Positions 1-12,608 of a stretch of 64,000 nt of DNA are shown here, in pieces (within the stretch, counting starts at the first letter, position 1; every line of letters starts with the position of its first letter). The notes under the pieces were generated by a model that saw nothing but the letters and a program-made list of their open reading frames with translations, had not been told where the DNA came from and did no database searches. Origin of the DNA: Malurus cyaneus samueli (lineage: Eukaryota > Chordata > Aves > Passeriformes > Maluridae). The DNA lies in contig CM019216.1 in assembly GCA_009741485.1 (NCBI GenBank), positions 46,880,863 to 46,944,862 of the forward strand, in the 5' to 3' direction. A program made the translations under genes and the position numbers.

Positions 1-3000
1 GAGGAAAGTAGAGGAGAAGAGTGAGTGGATACTATGGCAGGTGGAAGAAAAACAAGGGCCTGAGTTTGAAGAGAGGGCATTGGCAGCTCTATTCATGGCA
101 GCACAACAGGAAAGAGCAAGATCTGCCCTCACAGGCAGCCAGCTCCCCAGAACCTAGAGCTGCTTGTGTCTCATGAGAAAGAGAAGTTCCAGATCTCTTA
201 ATTGGCAAAAGAAATCTTGAAATTCACTTTTTTAATACTCAACTCCCTCTGGCGTTCCATGCTAAGACATTATGCCTGACAGTCCTTTCTCTCTTTTCTT
301 TCCACAACTTGACTGCTGACTGAAAGCTACTGCAAATCCTCTGCAGACCACTTGCAGCTGGCTGAGCTGGAAGACTCACCTGAGTTTTTTATGTTAGAGG
401 TTTTTTTCAGAAAAAAAAATCCTGGCTCCTGCTTCAGTAGGGATTTAAAAATGTGAGTTGCATATGCCAAAAATCCATCTGTCTCAAATTCTAAGGGCAG
501 AAAAGTAGTGATGTCTGTTGAAACACATGTCAGCCCAAATCAAGGATCCTGGATGACCTTAACCAGTACCTTTAGCAGTCCCTTTCCATCATTGTTAGAT
601 GGAATGAGATAAGGATGCTATTAAGTCATAGTTTCCTTTATCATATTTATTATGATAAAAAGTCATGCATGAGTTGCTTTTGTATTAATCCATCACATGT
701 TGGCTTTCACAAATGTTTCAAAACCTGCCAGCTAAAAGGAGACTGCTACTGTACCAAAGTATAGGTCCAAAATATACCAGACAAAACACTCTCCAAGTGT
801 ACACTTTCATTAATTCTGGTATAAACAAAGAAAGGAAGTAGAAGTCTGTCTGCAGGAAGTAGAAAATCACTCATAAATTTAGAGCAGAATGGTAGTCACA
901 CTCCACAGCTGTAGTTAGGGTATTCTCTCAAATCCATAGATACTGGGTTCATAAAGTACTTGCAAAAAAAATCAGTTTGCTTGGTACTAAAGACAAAGCT
1001 AAAAACTAAAGTTGTCTTCTGGAATAGCTCACCCCAAGTGATAACAAGTCATGGATAAGAGGCTGCAGAACAGCCACTGCCAGGCAAAGTCACAGATTCT
1101 GCCACAACTCAGCAAACCGTGTACAGGACACTTTTAGATGCTGGTCAGATAGACGCAAGGAGTTGTTTTTTCTTAAAGCAGTTGTTGTCCCCAAAGTGTA
1201 CCAAAGAGCTTTCAAAGCTAGTAGGTCTAGTATTGCACATTAATAGAAAACTGTAATATTTACAGGCAGTAATACAAAAAGTCTGTACAGAAAATTTTTC
1301 TATGTGATTGCCACTAAAATAAACCTGCCAAAGAGATTTATGTCAATGCAAATACTATTTTTCCTTGTAAATGTTTCTTTCACATATTTTTCTTTAAAAT
1401 ACATTTGTAGTGGAAGAAAAGGGTGAGAAAAGTTCTTAGTTTTTAGTTCAATAACAAGTAGTTCCTAAAAGGCTAATGAACAAGGACAAACAAAATCTGG
1501 ACCATAATTCACAACCGCTGCAGTTAAAAAGCATCTGCCAGCTCTACCAATAATACTTGGTCTAAAATATATGCATAATGTGCAGGGTCTCAAAGTACAT
1601 GTATTACCAAAAGATATATGTGTTCTGTTGAAATATACTAAAACATCTGAATTAATTGTATCCAACAAGACCTTCCAATAAATTAGTAACACATTTTGAA
1701 CAGTGTTTGCACTGTTCCTTCTTCCCTTAGAGGGAACTCATTGTGTTTAACTGAGGAAAACATCTGAGTTGCCAAAAATGGTGGTGATTTACGGTTCCAC
1801 AGTAAAAATCAAACACTCTGAAATTTGAATAAAGAAATAATGCATGAGCAGATAGAATATATTCAAGAGTTGTTATTCAGCTTGATTCTGAACTTGGAAG
1901 ACATTTCCTGTCAGTGGAGTGCTTTTCAGCTCTGCAGAGAGGTGGACTTAAACACTGGAATAGCTATATTCCTTTTAGACTGCTTTTTATTTCATCTTAG
2001 CTATAAAATGCACCTAGGAAAAGTCCCACACATTTCTACACCATCCAATGCAATGGAAAGAGCATCAGGCCTGGCTGCATCATTTGACCTCTGGTATTAC
2101 TTTAATACAGAATAAAATGATTGTAATTGAAAACACCATTTGGTGGGTTGCTATTAATTATGAGTTGGACTGTTGCCTGAGACCCATGTTGCATTTAATT
2201 CTCTTGTTCAAAGGTTCTGGTTTCTATTGTGTTTTCATTTATTGACTGTGGACCAAACATGAGTCGCAGCTCTGTCTGCAGGATCCTCTCCAACACTTCC
2301 TTTCAGCAAAGCTGCTGGCTGCAGGCAGCTGTGGCCTGGCATGTTCTGCATGAGGAGCACTACAAAACTCAATGCAGAGTCACTTCAGATTCTGCCTTAG
2401 CGCAGACACAGATCAAAGCCTAAGACAAATACTTTTAAGCACAACATGGCTCTCCGGCTCCTGAATCAGAGTTAAAAGTGCATAAATCCCACTTTGCTGC
2501 AAGTGCACTTAGTTGATGAGGTAACTGCTACACTTCCCAGTTGGCATCATCAGGAATTCCCAACTCACCTCGAATTTTCAGCAATGGGTTTGTTATCCTT
2601 AAACTAAGTCTGTTCATCCAGCAACAGAAATGTAGTTGGGATCCATCTTGGGCACATGACTGCTTTGCTGTTGAACTAACCTGCTTATCTGATACAAAGA
2701 TCAGCTCTGTATCTATAATTAACATACTTTCTTGCTGGACATGATAAAGCAAATACCCGAAGGGGCATGGTATTTTGAACAGATGATATATGATCCAGCA
2801 CAGAAGCTACTTATATTAGGATGGTCCCTCACAAAATTTTGAACAAAATAGAGCCAGCAAATTGAGTTTATATTGGTTTATCCATTTATTTCTTATAGTT
2901 GCACCTGTTTTAATCCAGTCCTTGAAGACACAGGGTATGATTTACTGTATTGTAGAACCATGGCCTTGGTTTCACCAGCTTGCTTCTCCTTCTCTTGAAA

Positions 3001-3517
3001 TTCCCTGAGTGCTAGAAAATACAATTCAAGTCTCACAGGAATTTTTCAAAGTATGTAATATTTCCATATCATCAGCTGTTGCAGACCCATTGAAACAAAG
3101 GATGCTGGTCCACAGATTTTTCATGATGTAGAATGGACTTTATGTATCATACCCTTTCACAAACCAGCATTGTTTCAGCTCTCTTTCTGTTAAAAGCTTC
3201 TGTCAGGGGAACAATAATATCAAAGCCTACAATACACATTCAAGCAAAGCTTTTTATTACAGAACTGAAAACAGCTCAATAGTTTAAACAACCAAAGGAT
3301 TGGTAATGTTTTCCAGAAAGCAAACGATACCAGTGCAATGAAACTCCTCACAATGATTAGATTTAAATTAAGCTAATTTTTAATGGCATACTTGCTGTTT
3401 TTTTGAGGGAGCAGTTGGTTTATTCTCTTTTTTGTCCACCATGGTGTCACTTCAGGACAGAGACAAGTTTGTACAGAAGCACTACCTCTGTGTTTTCATA
3501 TTATTAAATGCCTAGGG
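1..3517. other. Unique AT-rich noncoding DNA
   Basis: No gene is visible. Open frames are under 100 codons, overlap one another on both strands and match no protein I recognise. The first 200 bases are purine-rich on the + strand, the rest is ordinary AT-rich sequence. No tRNA boxes, CpG cluster or recognisable transposon were seen. Confidence 0.6.
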
Positions 3518-3611
3518 TTTTCTTTTTTTTTTTTTTTTTTTTTGTTTTTTTTTGTTGTTGTTGTTGTTGTTTGGTTGGTTTGTTTATGTTTTGTTTTGTT
3601 TTGTTTTTTTT
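3518..3611. repeat. T-rich simple repeat with GTT and TTTTG runs
   Basis: A run of about 25 T leads into GTT units, then GGTT units, then TTTTG units and a final T run. This is a compound low-complexity tract. It could be the eroded poly-A tail of a minus-strand retrocopy, but nothing recognisable lies next to it, so I call it only a simple repeat. Confidence 0.85.
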
Positions 3612-5397
3612 CAATACATACTTATCTCTAAATTTCCTGGAATTTTAATGCTTGAGAATGATTACAAGATCTTCTTAATGTAACTCTTTTCCTGTAAGGG
3701 GGTTTACAATTCTAGGCCTTTTTTTATTTTTATTTTTTCCCTTAAGAATATTTAGTGATATTTCTTAAAAATCTCTCCATCTATGGAAGATTGTATCAGA
3801 GCTGCAAAATACATCCTAACAAGTTTCATGTGACAATGATTATTACAATAATGGGATTAATAAGTGGCATGATCACTTCATCTTAATGAGTTGTTTATGA
3901 TGGAGAGGGTGAAAATTTGCTTGTAAATTAGGCAATTTTTTCTCATCTTCTTTAAGACCATTCTTTATTTAATGTTGTGCAGAACTCATGTAAAGCGGGT
4001 GATTCTGTTACTGTTATCATCTGAGCATTCATTATCCCATCAGTTTTACCATCAGCTGTGCACACACCTACAAAATAACAATTCTAACTCTTCTGGGCCA
4101 TTAAATGTTTGAATGGTTGGTTATGTTCCCAGGGCAAACAGAGCCAGCTATTCCATTTAAAGGGGATAACCAGCACTGTTAAAATCCGTGGCAGATGAGC
4201 CAATACTATTGTTCCCAAGCATATGGTTTCAGATGGGAGCATCCAATAATTTAAAACTAGGCCAGTATGCTTTAACCAGAATATTCTGTAACTCCATGTA
4301 GCATTATTTCATTTATTGGAAAGCCGTGACTTTTATTATCATCTTTTCTACAAAAGCTGCAGCTTTCTGGAGTGAAAAACAATCTGTTTTCTTAAAATCA
4401 TGCACTGTGTACTAGTCCAGGCATTGTTTTGTTTAAACACCATTCAGGCCTTGACAATGCCCGGCAACTCCTTCCAAAACCCTTCTTTATTTCAAAGGTA
4501 AGGCAGTAAAAAAACTTGCTTTGAGAGTTCTGGTACTTCACCACAGTAGTCAGCTGGGACTGCTTGCTGTGACTCTTTTCTTAACCAGCATTTTTAACAT
4601 TGTGAGAGTTTTAATCTCTTTATTTTAACTTTATAACAGCTCTTCATGTTTCAGGGAGAGTTACACTGATTTAGACTTAGTCGTGGCCTGTAACAGATAA
4701 AAATTTGCTATTTTTGGTCATTCTTCTATATGTAAAAAAAAAGTAAATTCTTCTGACTACTGCTTCACACAGGGCACACTTTACACAGTCATGGTTCTTG
4801 GCTCCTGATTTGTGTTGCTGACATCCTTTACTTTTCTACTGAAAGCCAGTCTCTTTACACTTGTATTATCTCACAAGTCAGCACTTCTCATAACCAGAGT
4901 TGTGTTAGTCTTTGAGTGTTTTCTTTGTAGTCAATGTACAGTTTAATGCATCCATCCTACAGTTTATCTCTTTGCTGGTGGAGAACCAGCAGTTCTTACC
5001 AACATCAACAAGAGGCATCAAATGCATGTCCACAGCCTTGGAGTTCTGGCTATCACAGTCAAATTGACACGGGCCTGGATATTTGCACTTAGGACCTTGC
5101 ACAAGCTTTTACCAGTTCACATCAAATTCTCCTGAAATTAAGAATTGTTCCTTACAGACATGGCAGCTCAATCACTATTGGCTTTGGTGTGTACCCATAG
5201 AAGGGTTTTGGTGGGGTAGGAAAAAGCAGTCAGGGTTTCGTTTATTTACATCTATGGTTATCCAGGCTTTAGGAGTATCTAGGAAAAAGTAATCCAAAAG
5301 CTTTAAAATTAAAACAAAACAACCCATTTCCTATAAGATACTCCATTTTGTCCTACTTTCAGGAGCAGAATTTGTAAGTAAGGTGCTCTCTGTAACC
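3612..5397. other. Unique AT-rich noncoding DNA
   Basis: No gene, RNA gene or clear mobile element is visible. Short T and A runs occur near 3720 and 4733. Open frames are all under 70 codons and look random. Confidence 0.55.
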
Positions 5398-5655
5398 AGA
5401 TGCAGGTCAGATCTGTTAAATTGGGAAGAGCTGTTGAGTCCCTCAAACACAGGGAGGCCTTTCAGAGAGATCCCCAACAAATTGCAGGTCTGGGCAATCA
5501 CCAAGCAAATGAAGTTCAACAACAGAAAGTGCCAGATTCAGCACTGAGGATGGGGCAAATATGGGTGTACTTACAGACTGGGGAATGAGGGGCTGGAGAG
5601 GAGCCCCATCGAAAGGAACCTGGGGGTCCTGGTCAGTGGCAGGTTGAACACAATC
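5398..5655 (+). mobile_element. CR1 LINE fragment (ORF2 C-terminal region, internal piece)
   Basis: This is an internal fragment of a chicken-repeat-1 (CR1) non-LTR retrotransposon, sense on the + strand. The conceptual translation, read across frame breaks, follows the CR1 ORF2 segment just after the reverse transcriptase core. It has a WAITKQMKFN-like stretch near 5490-5520, a YGCTYRLGNEGLE-like stretch near 5560-5600, and an ERNLGVLV-like stretch near 5615-5640. Indels break the frame and the element is dead. Resemblance stops near 5655, before the rest of ORF2 and the 3' UTR, and no 3' terminal 8-bp repeats follow. CR1 copies usually lose their 5' end, so this one also lost its 3' end later. 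The identification is from pattern recognition; subfamily is not assigned. Confidence 0.85.
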
Positions 5656-8271
5656 TGGACAATTCATAATACCCATGTGAACAAATCAAATTAATTGGCT
5701 ACTGTTACATTTAGGAAAAATAAAAAAGGTTCCTGTTATTGAATAGTTCCTAACCATTGCAAACTAAAAATTGGGAATATAGAACACTTCTATAGCAGGG
5801 TTCTTCCTGCTGAGCAATTTTTCTGTTTATTGGTATTAGCTTTCAAATGACAGTACTAAAGGTCTATGATGATCTGTACAGAAGACACTTGGCAAAGGGC
5901 TCATTAACAACTGAGATGAGCTGTGAAAGAAACACATAAAATGTCAAGCTAATTTTAAAAAATCACACTGCACTGTGGAATGGGCAATTAAACAATAACA
6001 TACAGCACAGTAAGGTCTGAAAATGAAAATAGCAGAGGGACAGATACTGTTGTTGTCAGGAATACAGCTCAGCTCCCATAGTCCATAACAGGAACTGAAG
6101 TAGTGGAAATGTAAGGAGAGATACAGAAATTCAGCATGAAAACTCAGTAACCAAGGTCCCTGCTTCAAGGCATACCATACAGAATGTGTAAGGAGAACTC
6201 TACCTTCTGACAGACATTATGGGGTGCCAGCCTCTATCCCCACAACAGTCTGAATAAAGAGACCTGCAGTAGTGGAGCAGGGGTTGCTGTAAACCATCGT
6301 GATATCTCTGCCAGGGTGTGGGGAAAACCCGTGAGAGCACTACAAATAGTCTTGTGTTGAGCTCATGAAATAAATTCTGACTTAGCCATCTGGTATGCAC
6401 TCAGATTTTAAACACCTCCCAAAATAATTCTAATGTAAACACCTATATTCTCTATATAAAATAATGAAGACCTCCAGAGGGGTGACCCTGCCTGCACCTG
6501 CTGAAGTTTTGATAAATAGGTCAGGCAAAATGGATGCTTTACTGTAGGTTTTTCACTTGCACTCCTTTAACTATTCATCATAAAGCTTTAATTATTTTCC
6601 AAAAGAGCCAGAAGCATCACAGAAAGATTGTGAATTATAGAATCACTGAAAAGGGAGACTTAAAATTGTTGATACTTAGTCCTTGCAATTTGAGCACTAG
6701 CTCACATTCCACTCCCAAGTGATCTTTCTGTTTCTGTGCTCATAATCCTTTGCCATGGGCATTTCTTCTTAATCATGATGAAATGTCTGTAGTTTAGAGT
6801 GCTTCTATCTATTACTTCATAACTGAGTTACTCATATGACTGAGCTGCTTCACAGATGTTCTGAAGAAGTATTTGAAAAATCAGCTAAAGATTTTTTAAA
6901 ATGCAGTCCATGTTCCTGAGCTTCCACCAAAAGCATGGATTCTGATCTGGTTTGTCACAGATATGTGTTGTTTTTTCAGTCCTAATTCATTTAAAGACAA
7001 TGATTATAGAATTCTGTGGAGCTATTGAAAAATTAAAATATACACAATTGGCCCTCTTGTCAATAAAATATCAACTATCTGCCACTAAAACATTAAAAAG
7101 TGTGCAGTTAGCCTTCCCTGCAATTTCTTCAGCTACCAAATTTAGAAAAAGATACAATAGCTTTCATAGTTTGTTGACTTATTCACTGCTTGGAAGTTTG
7201 AGGGTTTGTTTCAGATATTTCTTTGCTTGGAGGAAGAAGCTGCTTGTAAGGATGGTATTGCTTCCTTGGCTTGGTTGTTTGTTTTTTGGCTTTTTTAATT
7301 TCCATTTGAAAAAGAAGCATTTAAAACATAAAAGCAGCGTTTAAATTCCTCAGCCCATTTTTGAGTTTTGAGCAAAACTGTGTCACTCTTGCAGTCCCAT
7401 TGATATCAGGGGGCCAAAATGATAACATTTTCTAAAGTCGCTTGAGAAGGACTAAAGAATGATGGAATATGACACTGTAGTCACCAATACAAATTTCCAC
7501 TGTATATGACAGAGATGGTAGATCAGAAGACAGAAGATGACAGAAGAAAAATTCAGCAAAAGAAATCAGTTTCAAAAACAGAGTAGAAGCATGGAATTGG
7601 ACCACTGAGGATAATAAGGGAGTTCACCACTTAGGTTGCACCTAGTCATATTGATCCCATATTGAGGTTTTTCATGTTCATTTATATTCACATCCCAGAA
7701 ACCTGCAGTCAATACGAGAGTGGTGGTAGAAAAGGGAAAGGAACATCACTGTTACTAAAAACAAAAAAAAAAGTCAAATCTCTGAAGACATGTTTCTTTT
7801 TTGATTCAAAGATGGATTGGATATTTTTGGAAAACCAATATCCTAAAACAAGGAAAACAGTAATGATATATCAGCTGTTCTAAGAAAAACGATTGTGACA
7901 AAAAAAGAAAAGTTTCAGTTGTGGGAAATAGTCTTGAAACCAGATTCTGTTGTTAGATTTATTAAAGGTTTGGTTTTTTTCACTTTTTTGAAGGCAATAT
8001 GGAAACTCAAGTCCAGCATTCAAACTGCAAAAATCACACACAAAAATAAATATTGATGCTGCTGAAGGAAGATATTCTTTAAATAGTTGTATGTCTCAGG
8101 CAGACAAAAGCTCATCTTGAGCCCATTCTTAAACATTTGCAACACACGGGATACATTTGAGATTTCTTCATAAAGTACAAGCAGCATGTTAAAGTGCACT
8201 CAAAGTTTGAGCCAACCCCAAAAGCTTTTTTTTTTTTATGAGCTTCCTGCCAGTTAAAATAATATGTTCTA
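5656..8271. other. Unique AT-rich noncoding DNA
   Basis: Nothing coding is recognised. The largest open frame, 130 codons at 6952-7344 on +, has no known domain and a lysine/leucine/phenylalanine bias typical of chance frames in AT-rich DNA. A stretch near 6636-6715 vaguely resembles the reverse complement of a CR1 3' end but is too degraded to call. Confidence 0.55.
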
Positions 8272-8286
8272 CCACACACACACACA
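8272..8286. repeat. Short (CA)n microsatellite
   Basis: About seven CA dinucleotides, followed by a few CATA/TGTATG words to about 8310. Short and probably of low polymorphism. Confidence 0.7.
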
Positions 8287-11200
8287 TACATCTATACGCT
8301 GTATGTATGTGGAACTGGTTTTATATGTTGAAGTATGGTTTTGCCTAAATTCTTTTATTATTTTAATGCACACTTTTAAAATTCTTAATATTGGAGTCAC
8401 GGTACCCTGGTGGTATATAAAGTTTGTTTAATTCATTGATTTGCTCTCTACCTTCATTAAAAAAAAAAAAATAAAATAAACAAAAACCCCAAAAGTATTG
8501 TATTCCCTTTGAGGCACCACATAGCAATTCACAAGTTGTGCCTTCATTTTCTGGCTCCACCATTGCCCTTCGTGTATAACATTTGGCAGAATATCAAATC
8601 CTTTTGCTTTATAAAATAGGAATAAGATTTTCCTGTGACAGGAGGAGTATCCAAAGGTCTGAGACAAGACCACATGCATTAAAGCAAAACAAATTTTGTA
8701 GGCAGCCTGTGGCTGTATATAGTGACATCCCTTTGCTGACACATCTTCCCACCCACCAGACAATTATTTTGTCACAGCCTCCTCCTCTCTCTCAAACCCT
8801 GTTCCAGATGGTGGGAGGGAGACAAAAGGCCATCAGGATTCTTCATTCCTTGGGGTCTGTGTAACTTATGTCCTTAGGTTGGAAGATCTAAGCCATCCCA
8901 AACACCTTCTCAGGAGATCACTTCGACAACTATGGGTGTACTCTCACCCTTTGCCTGCAATACTGGAATGGGAGACAAATAAAGTGAAAAATTTATAATC
9001 AAACTAATTTAGATGTCCTTCTCAGCACCCCCAACGGTGCCCAAAGAGTACCATTTTCACCCACCTTAATGTCTGGCTGGCTCTTTCCTGCTTTGTTCCC
9101 TGGCTGGAGAGATCAAAGGGGATTTGTTGAGACTCAAAAAGTCACTGAGTGAATTAAAACCAAACTGTAAAAAGGTATTTGCTTGCAGATTATGTAGAAG
9201 GAGATTTCTGACCCATCTCTGTACTAATCACTTTGAGATTTATCTATTTATAAAGATAATTATCCAATTGGATATTATGATAAAAATTGCACCTTTACTC
9301 ACCTTTAGTTAGGTTGTTGCAAACAGAAGGTATACACAGAACTGAGCTCTGGCCAAGTTGTCCCACTGCACACTCATTTTGGATTTTTATCTTAGGTTTT
9401 TTTCTTCAGTTTGTTACTGGGATCTCAGAACAATTTGCAATAGTGAATGAGGTGTTATTACCACTGAAATGCAGCCATATCTATAATTGTTGTACAGGCC
9501 ACACGTGGTAGTAAAAGACATCATTAAAACTAGGACACTACTTGATATTGCTCTTTGTTTCACCAGTGAATTTGAACTCGTCATTTAGTGGCTCAGAGAA
9601 AACCCTATTGATTTTTCATATCCCAAAAGATGTCCATGACAATGTAGAGGCCTTGGATATTCCTGTCTGCTTTCTGATGCAGGTGGCTTAAATAATGCTG
9701 AGTCCCTTGCAGCTGTGGGCTGTCCCTTATGCTCTGCTGCAGAGTTACCAGCTACTACCTGCCAGGGAATATCCTCTTTTAACTCTTTCTCTGTTTAGTA
9801 CACCCAGTTTTCTCCAGGAGCTGTAGTTCTGAAGGTGCACTCCCCTGATAAGCTGAGGTTCATCCGGAATTCTGCTCTGTTCTATGTTTTTCAGGTTTTG
9901 GGAAACTTAAGCCCTTCCATATTGGCAAAATATTTTTTAAAAACTGTACTAGCTTAAGAATGAAGCAGGAAGTTTGTTCTAGTAGAGCGATTTTTGTTCT
10001 TATTCTCACTTGCTCTTTGTTTTTTAATTAATTAGTAACTTAAGTATTTATAATTAGACACTTTTCTATTATAAATAATTTCCAAAAGAAAGTTGTCCTT
10101 GGTTATCTTTTGAGGAAGGTGGGCAACACATTCTCATGTCCCATAAAAAACTTCAGATGTTCTTTGGCCTTTTGTTCTAGGAGGATTTTTGTCCTCTTTC
10201 ATATGGTTTTCTTTTCACACTGGATTTTCTGCAAATGTACCTAATTAAGGCCTTAATCTCTGCCTGGAGTCCTATGACCTTCTAGGTGGTCAGAGTACTT
10301 TTAAAGTTATTAAAATATTTTATGAAATCATGTGTCAGTAAGAATGCTCACTGCGGTTTAAACCCCAGACCTTGAGCTCCCATTTAGTTGAGCTGTGCCT
10401 GCACTGCACAGTGTGACCTGCCACACACTTTCTGACCCCTTCCCAAGGGTCACTTTCTGACCCCTTCCCACTGAACCTTCCTACTCACGCACTTGGGATT
10501 GCCACTGAGTAAAAACCTAAACATGGTTGTTCCAGCCAGACCTGTTATGGCTCACATCTGCATCCGAGGGTTTGGGACAAACAGTAAACAATATGAATGA
10601 TAATCATGTTATCCCAGCTCGGTGATGTGAGTGAGGCAGAATTACATAATGGAGCATCTGAAAATGGCAGTGGACACTGAAGTTCTCAAGATGCAGTGGC
10701 ATTAACCTTCATGCTCTACCATAGTTCATACCATGACAGCTCTCTTACCAACTGATCCTAACAGTAATACTCAATTTAGAAAGGTAGAGGGTTTTTTTGC
10801 ATTTCACAATCAAAGATTAAATCGTTGGACTTTTACTGCCACCACAAGAGCATGTAATAGTTATTTGCATTTTCATCCTCCCTGTTCTACCTTAAATACA
10901 ATACAGTAGAATTCAAGCACCTTGTCAAAATCTCATCTGGCCAAGATGGGCTTTCTTCCAAGAGTTTTTAATCCTTCTAATTAATTTAATTTTGCTTTTT
11001 TGATTTCTTGTTTCCATTTGAGGGGCTAACCTGCCAGTTCAGATTATAGGTCGTTTTACCGCCTCAAAGTTTCTGTCCTTTCTATGGCCCTATTGTAAGC
11101 CTTTACTGCCCGAGACTAAGTTTCCCAGTGTTTCAAGGGAAATATAATTTTATGGCTACTTGTCTCAACTGCAACACCTAAACTCCTTCTTTTGAGCAAG

Positions 11201-12439
11201 TATTTCTTCTCACTTTGTCAAACACTCTCTTTTCTACCCCTGCTTCTGATGTCTAATTTAATCTATTTTACAGAATGACTTTTTCCCCCATAACGATTGT
11301 TTCTGTAGCCTCTTCCTCACCCTGAACACAACAAGACAAAGTGTAGCTCAGGACAGGACAGGCTTCTGTCTTGAACTTTTTTTTTTTTTTTTAATTCCTT
11401 GAAAATAAATTATAAAACTAGCAACAGAAAACCTCTCTTCCCTCCTTTCCCCAGAAAATAAACAGCAAACAGCTTCTGAGACAGTGCTGTACTGCTGGCA
11501 CAGATCTTCCTGGTAACTAGTTCTTGGCTGAAGAAAAATTACGCTCCAGGTCTGCTTCCTTTGCCTAAACATAGACATCTACTGCTGTTTCAGACACCAT
11601 AGGAACCTGGCTTTCAACTACTGAATGCCCACAAGGCTGAGGTTTCTCATAAGTCCTGTGTCATGCCTGCCAGCCCCATGATGATGTTTTGGATAGTGTA
11701 AAGCACCTCAAATGGTACTGAGGTCCTATATTTAGGCATCTGGAACATTTCCCCAGCAGCACAATTGTTCTGGGATTAAATAAATCACTCTCTGGAAGAC
11801 ACATCCTCTCCATTGACTAAAGAGGGACTAAACTACTGGTTTATGTTCTCAGCTATGCATGGGTGAGAAGTACACCCTGAAAATATGTGTAGCTCAGCAA
11901 AACAATGCATGTCTGTGGCAGATGCCGACCGTGACAATCCTGATTTTGGCCAGGTTAGAACAAAGACAGCATACCATGGAGCTGCGACCTGAAACTGCCT
12001 ATGCCACTGGCCGAGATCTTCCTAGAGAGCTCATAGGCTGGCTGCTCCCATGTTCTAGAGCTTCTACTGCCTCATCCAAGCAGCTGCCATCTCACAGCTG
12101 CTGTACAGGCTTGGATTGGCCTATCATACCAAAATATGATAGCACAGGGTGTCTTCATTTTCCTTATTGATCCATTGTAATGATTTAACATTCTCCAGCA
12201 TAGCACATTTTGTTTGAATGTCACACAGTCAACTTTTTCTCTGTGATTATCTTCCAACTTTTTTTTTTTTTTGCAGTTGTTTATTATTACACTGGTTTGT
12301 TTTCCCAGAATACCCATACCACTTTTCTCTTATTCATTCCCTGCAAAATCAGTCTAAAACTTTCTGCAATACCATTCTCAAAGCATAGTTATTCAAAAGG
12401 TTTTACTACAAGTCATTGTAGCTACCCTATCAATGTAGG
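8287..12439. other. Unique noncoding DNA with small homopolymer runs
   Basis: No gene is seen. An A-rich run lies near 8459-8486 and a T run near 11377-11392. A 25-bp tandem duplication lies at 10426-10470 and is listed separately. The open frame at 8428-8763 on the minus strand (111 codons) is not recognised and its end is built from the A/T run. Confidence 0.55.
10426..10470. repeat. 20-bp direct repeat separated by 5 bp
   Basis: The 20-base word beginning CACTTTCTGACC occurs exactly at 10426-10445 and again at 10451-10470, with AGGGT between. This is a perfect local duplication with a 25-bp period, most simply explained by recent replication slippage or microhomology repair. Confidence 0.95.
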
Positions 12440-12608
12440 GTCATCATCCAGAGAAGCTGTGGATGTCCCATCCCTGGAAGTGTTGAAGGCCAGTTTGGAT
12501 GAGGCTCTGAGCAATTTGATCTACTGGAAGGTGTCCATGTCAGGGTGGTTAGAACAAGACGATCTCTAAGATCCCTTCCGACTCAAACCATTCTCTGGTT
12601 CTGTGATA
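12440..12608 (+). mobile_element. CR1 LINE 3' end
   Basis: This is a 5'-truncated CR1 copy, sense on +. It starts in the AGAGAAGCTGTGGATG region, runs through the segment around CCATCCCTGGAAGTG and the GGTGTCC segment, and ends in imperfect copies of the CR1 terminal ATTCTRTG-type repeat near 12590-12608. Severe 5' truncation and a short 3' terminal repeat instead of a poly-A tail are the normal structure of CR1. The copy is short but relatively well kept compared with the locus at 45.4-46.5 kb, which suggests a younger age. Clear target-site duplications are not visible and are not expected for CR1. It has no coding capacity. Confidence 0.92.

Noticed and set aside
6636..6715. Possible minus-strand CR1 3' end (TATAGAATCACTGAAAAGGG word)
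   Set aside because: Only the first dozen or so bases resemble the reverse complement of a CR1 end; the rest cannot be aligned by eye.
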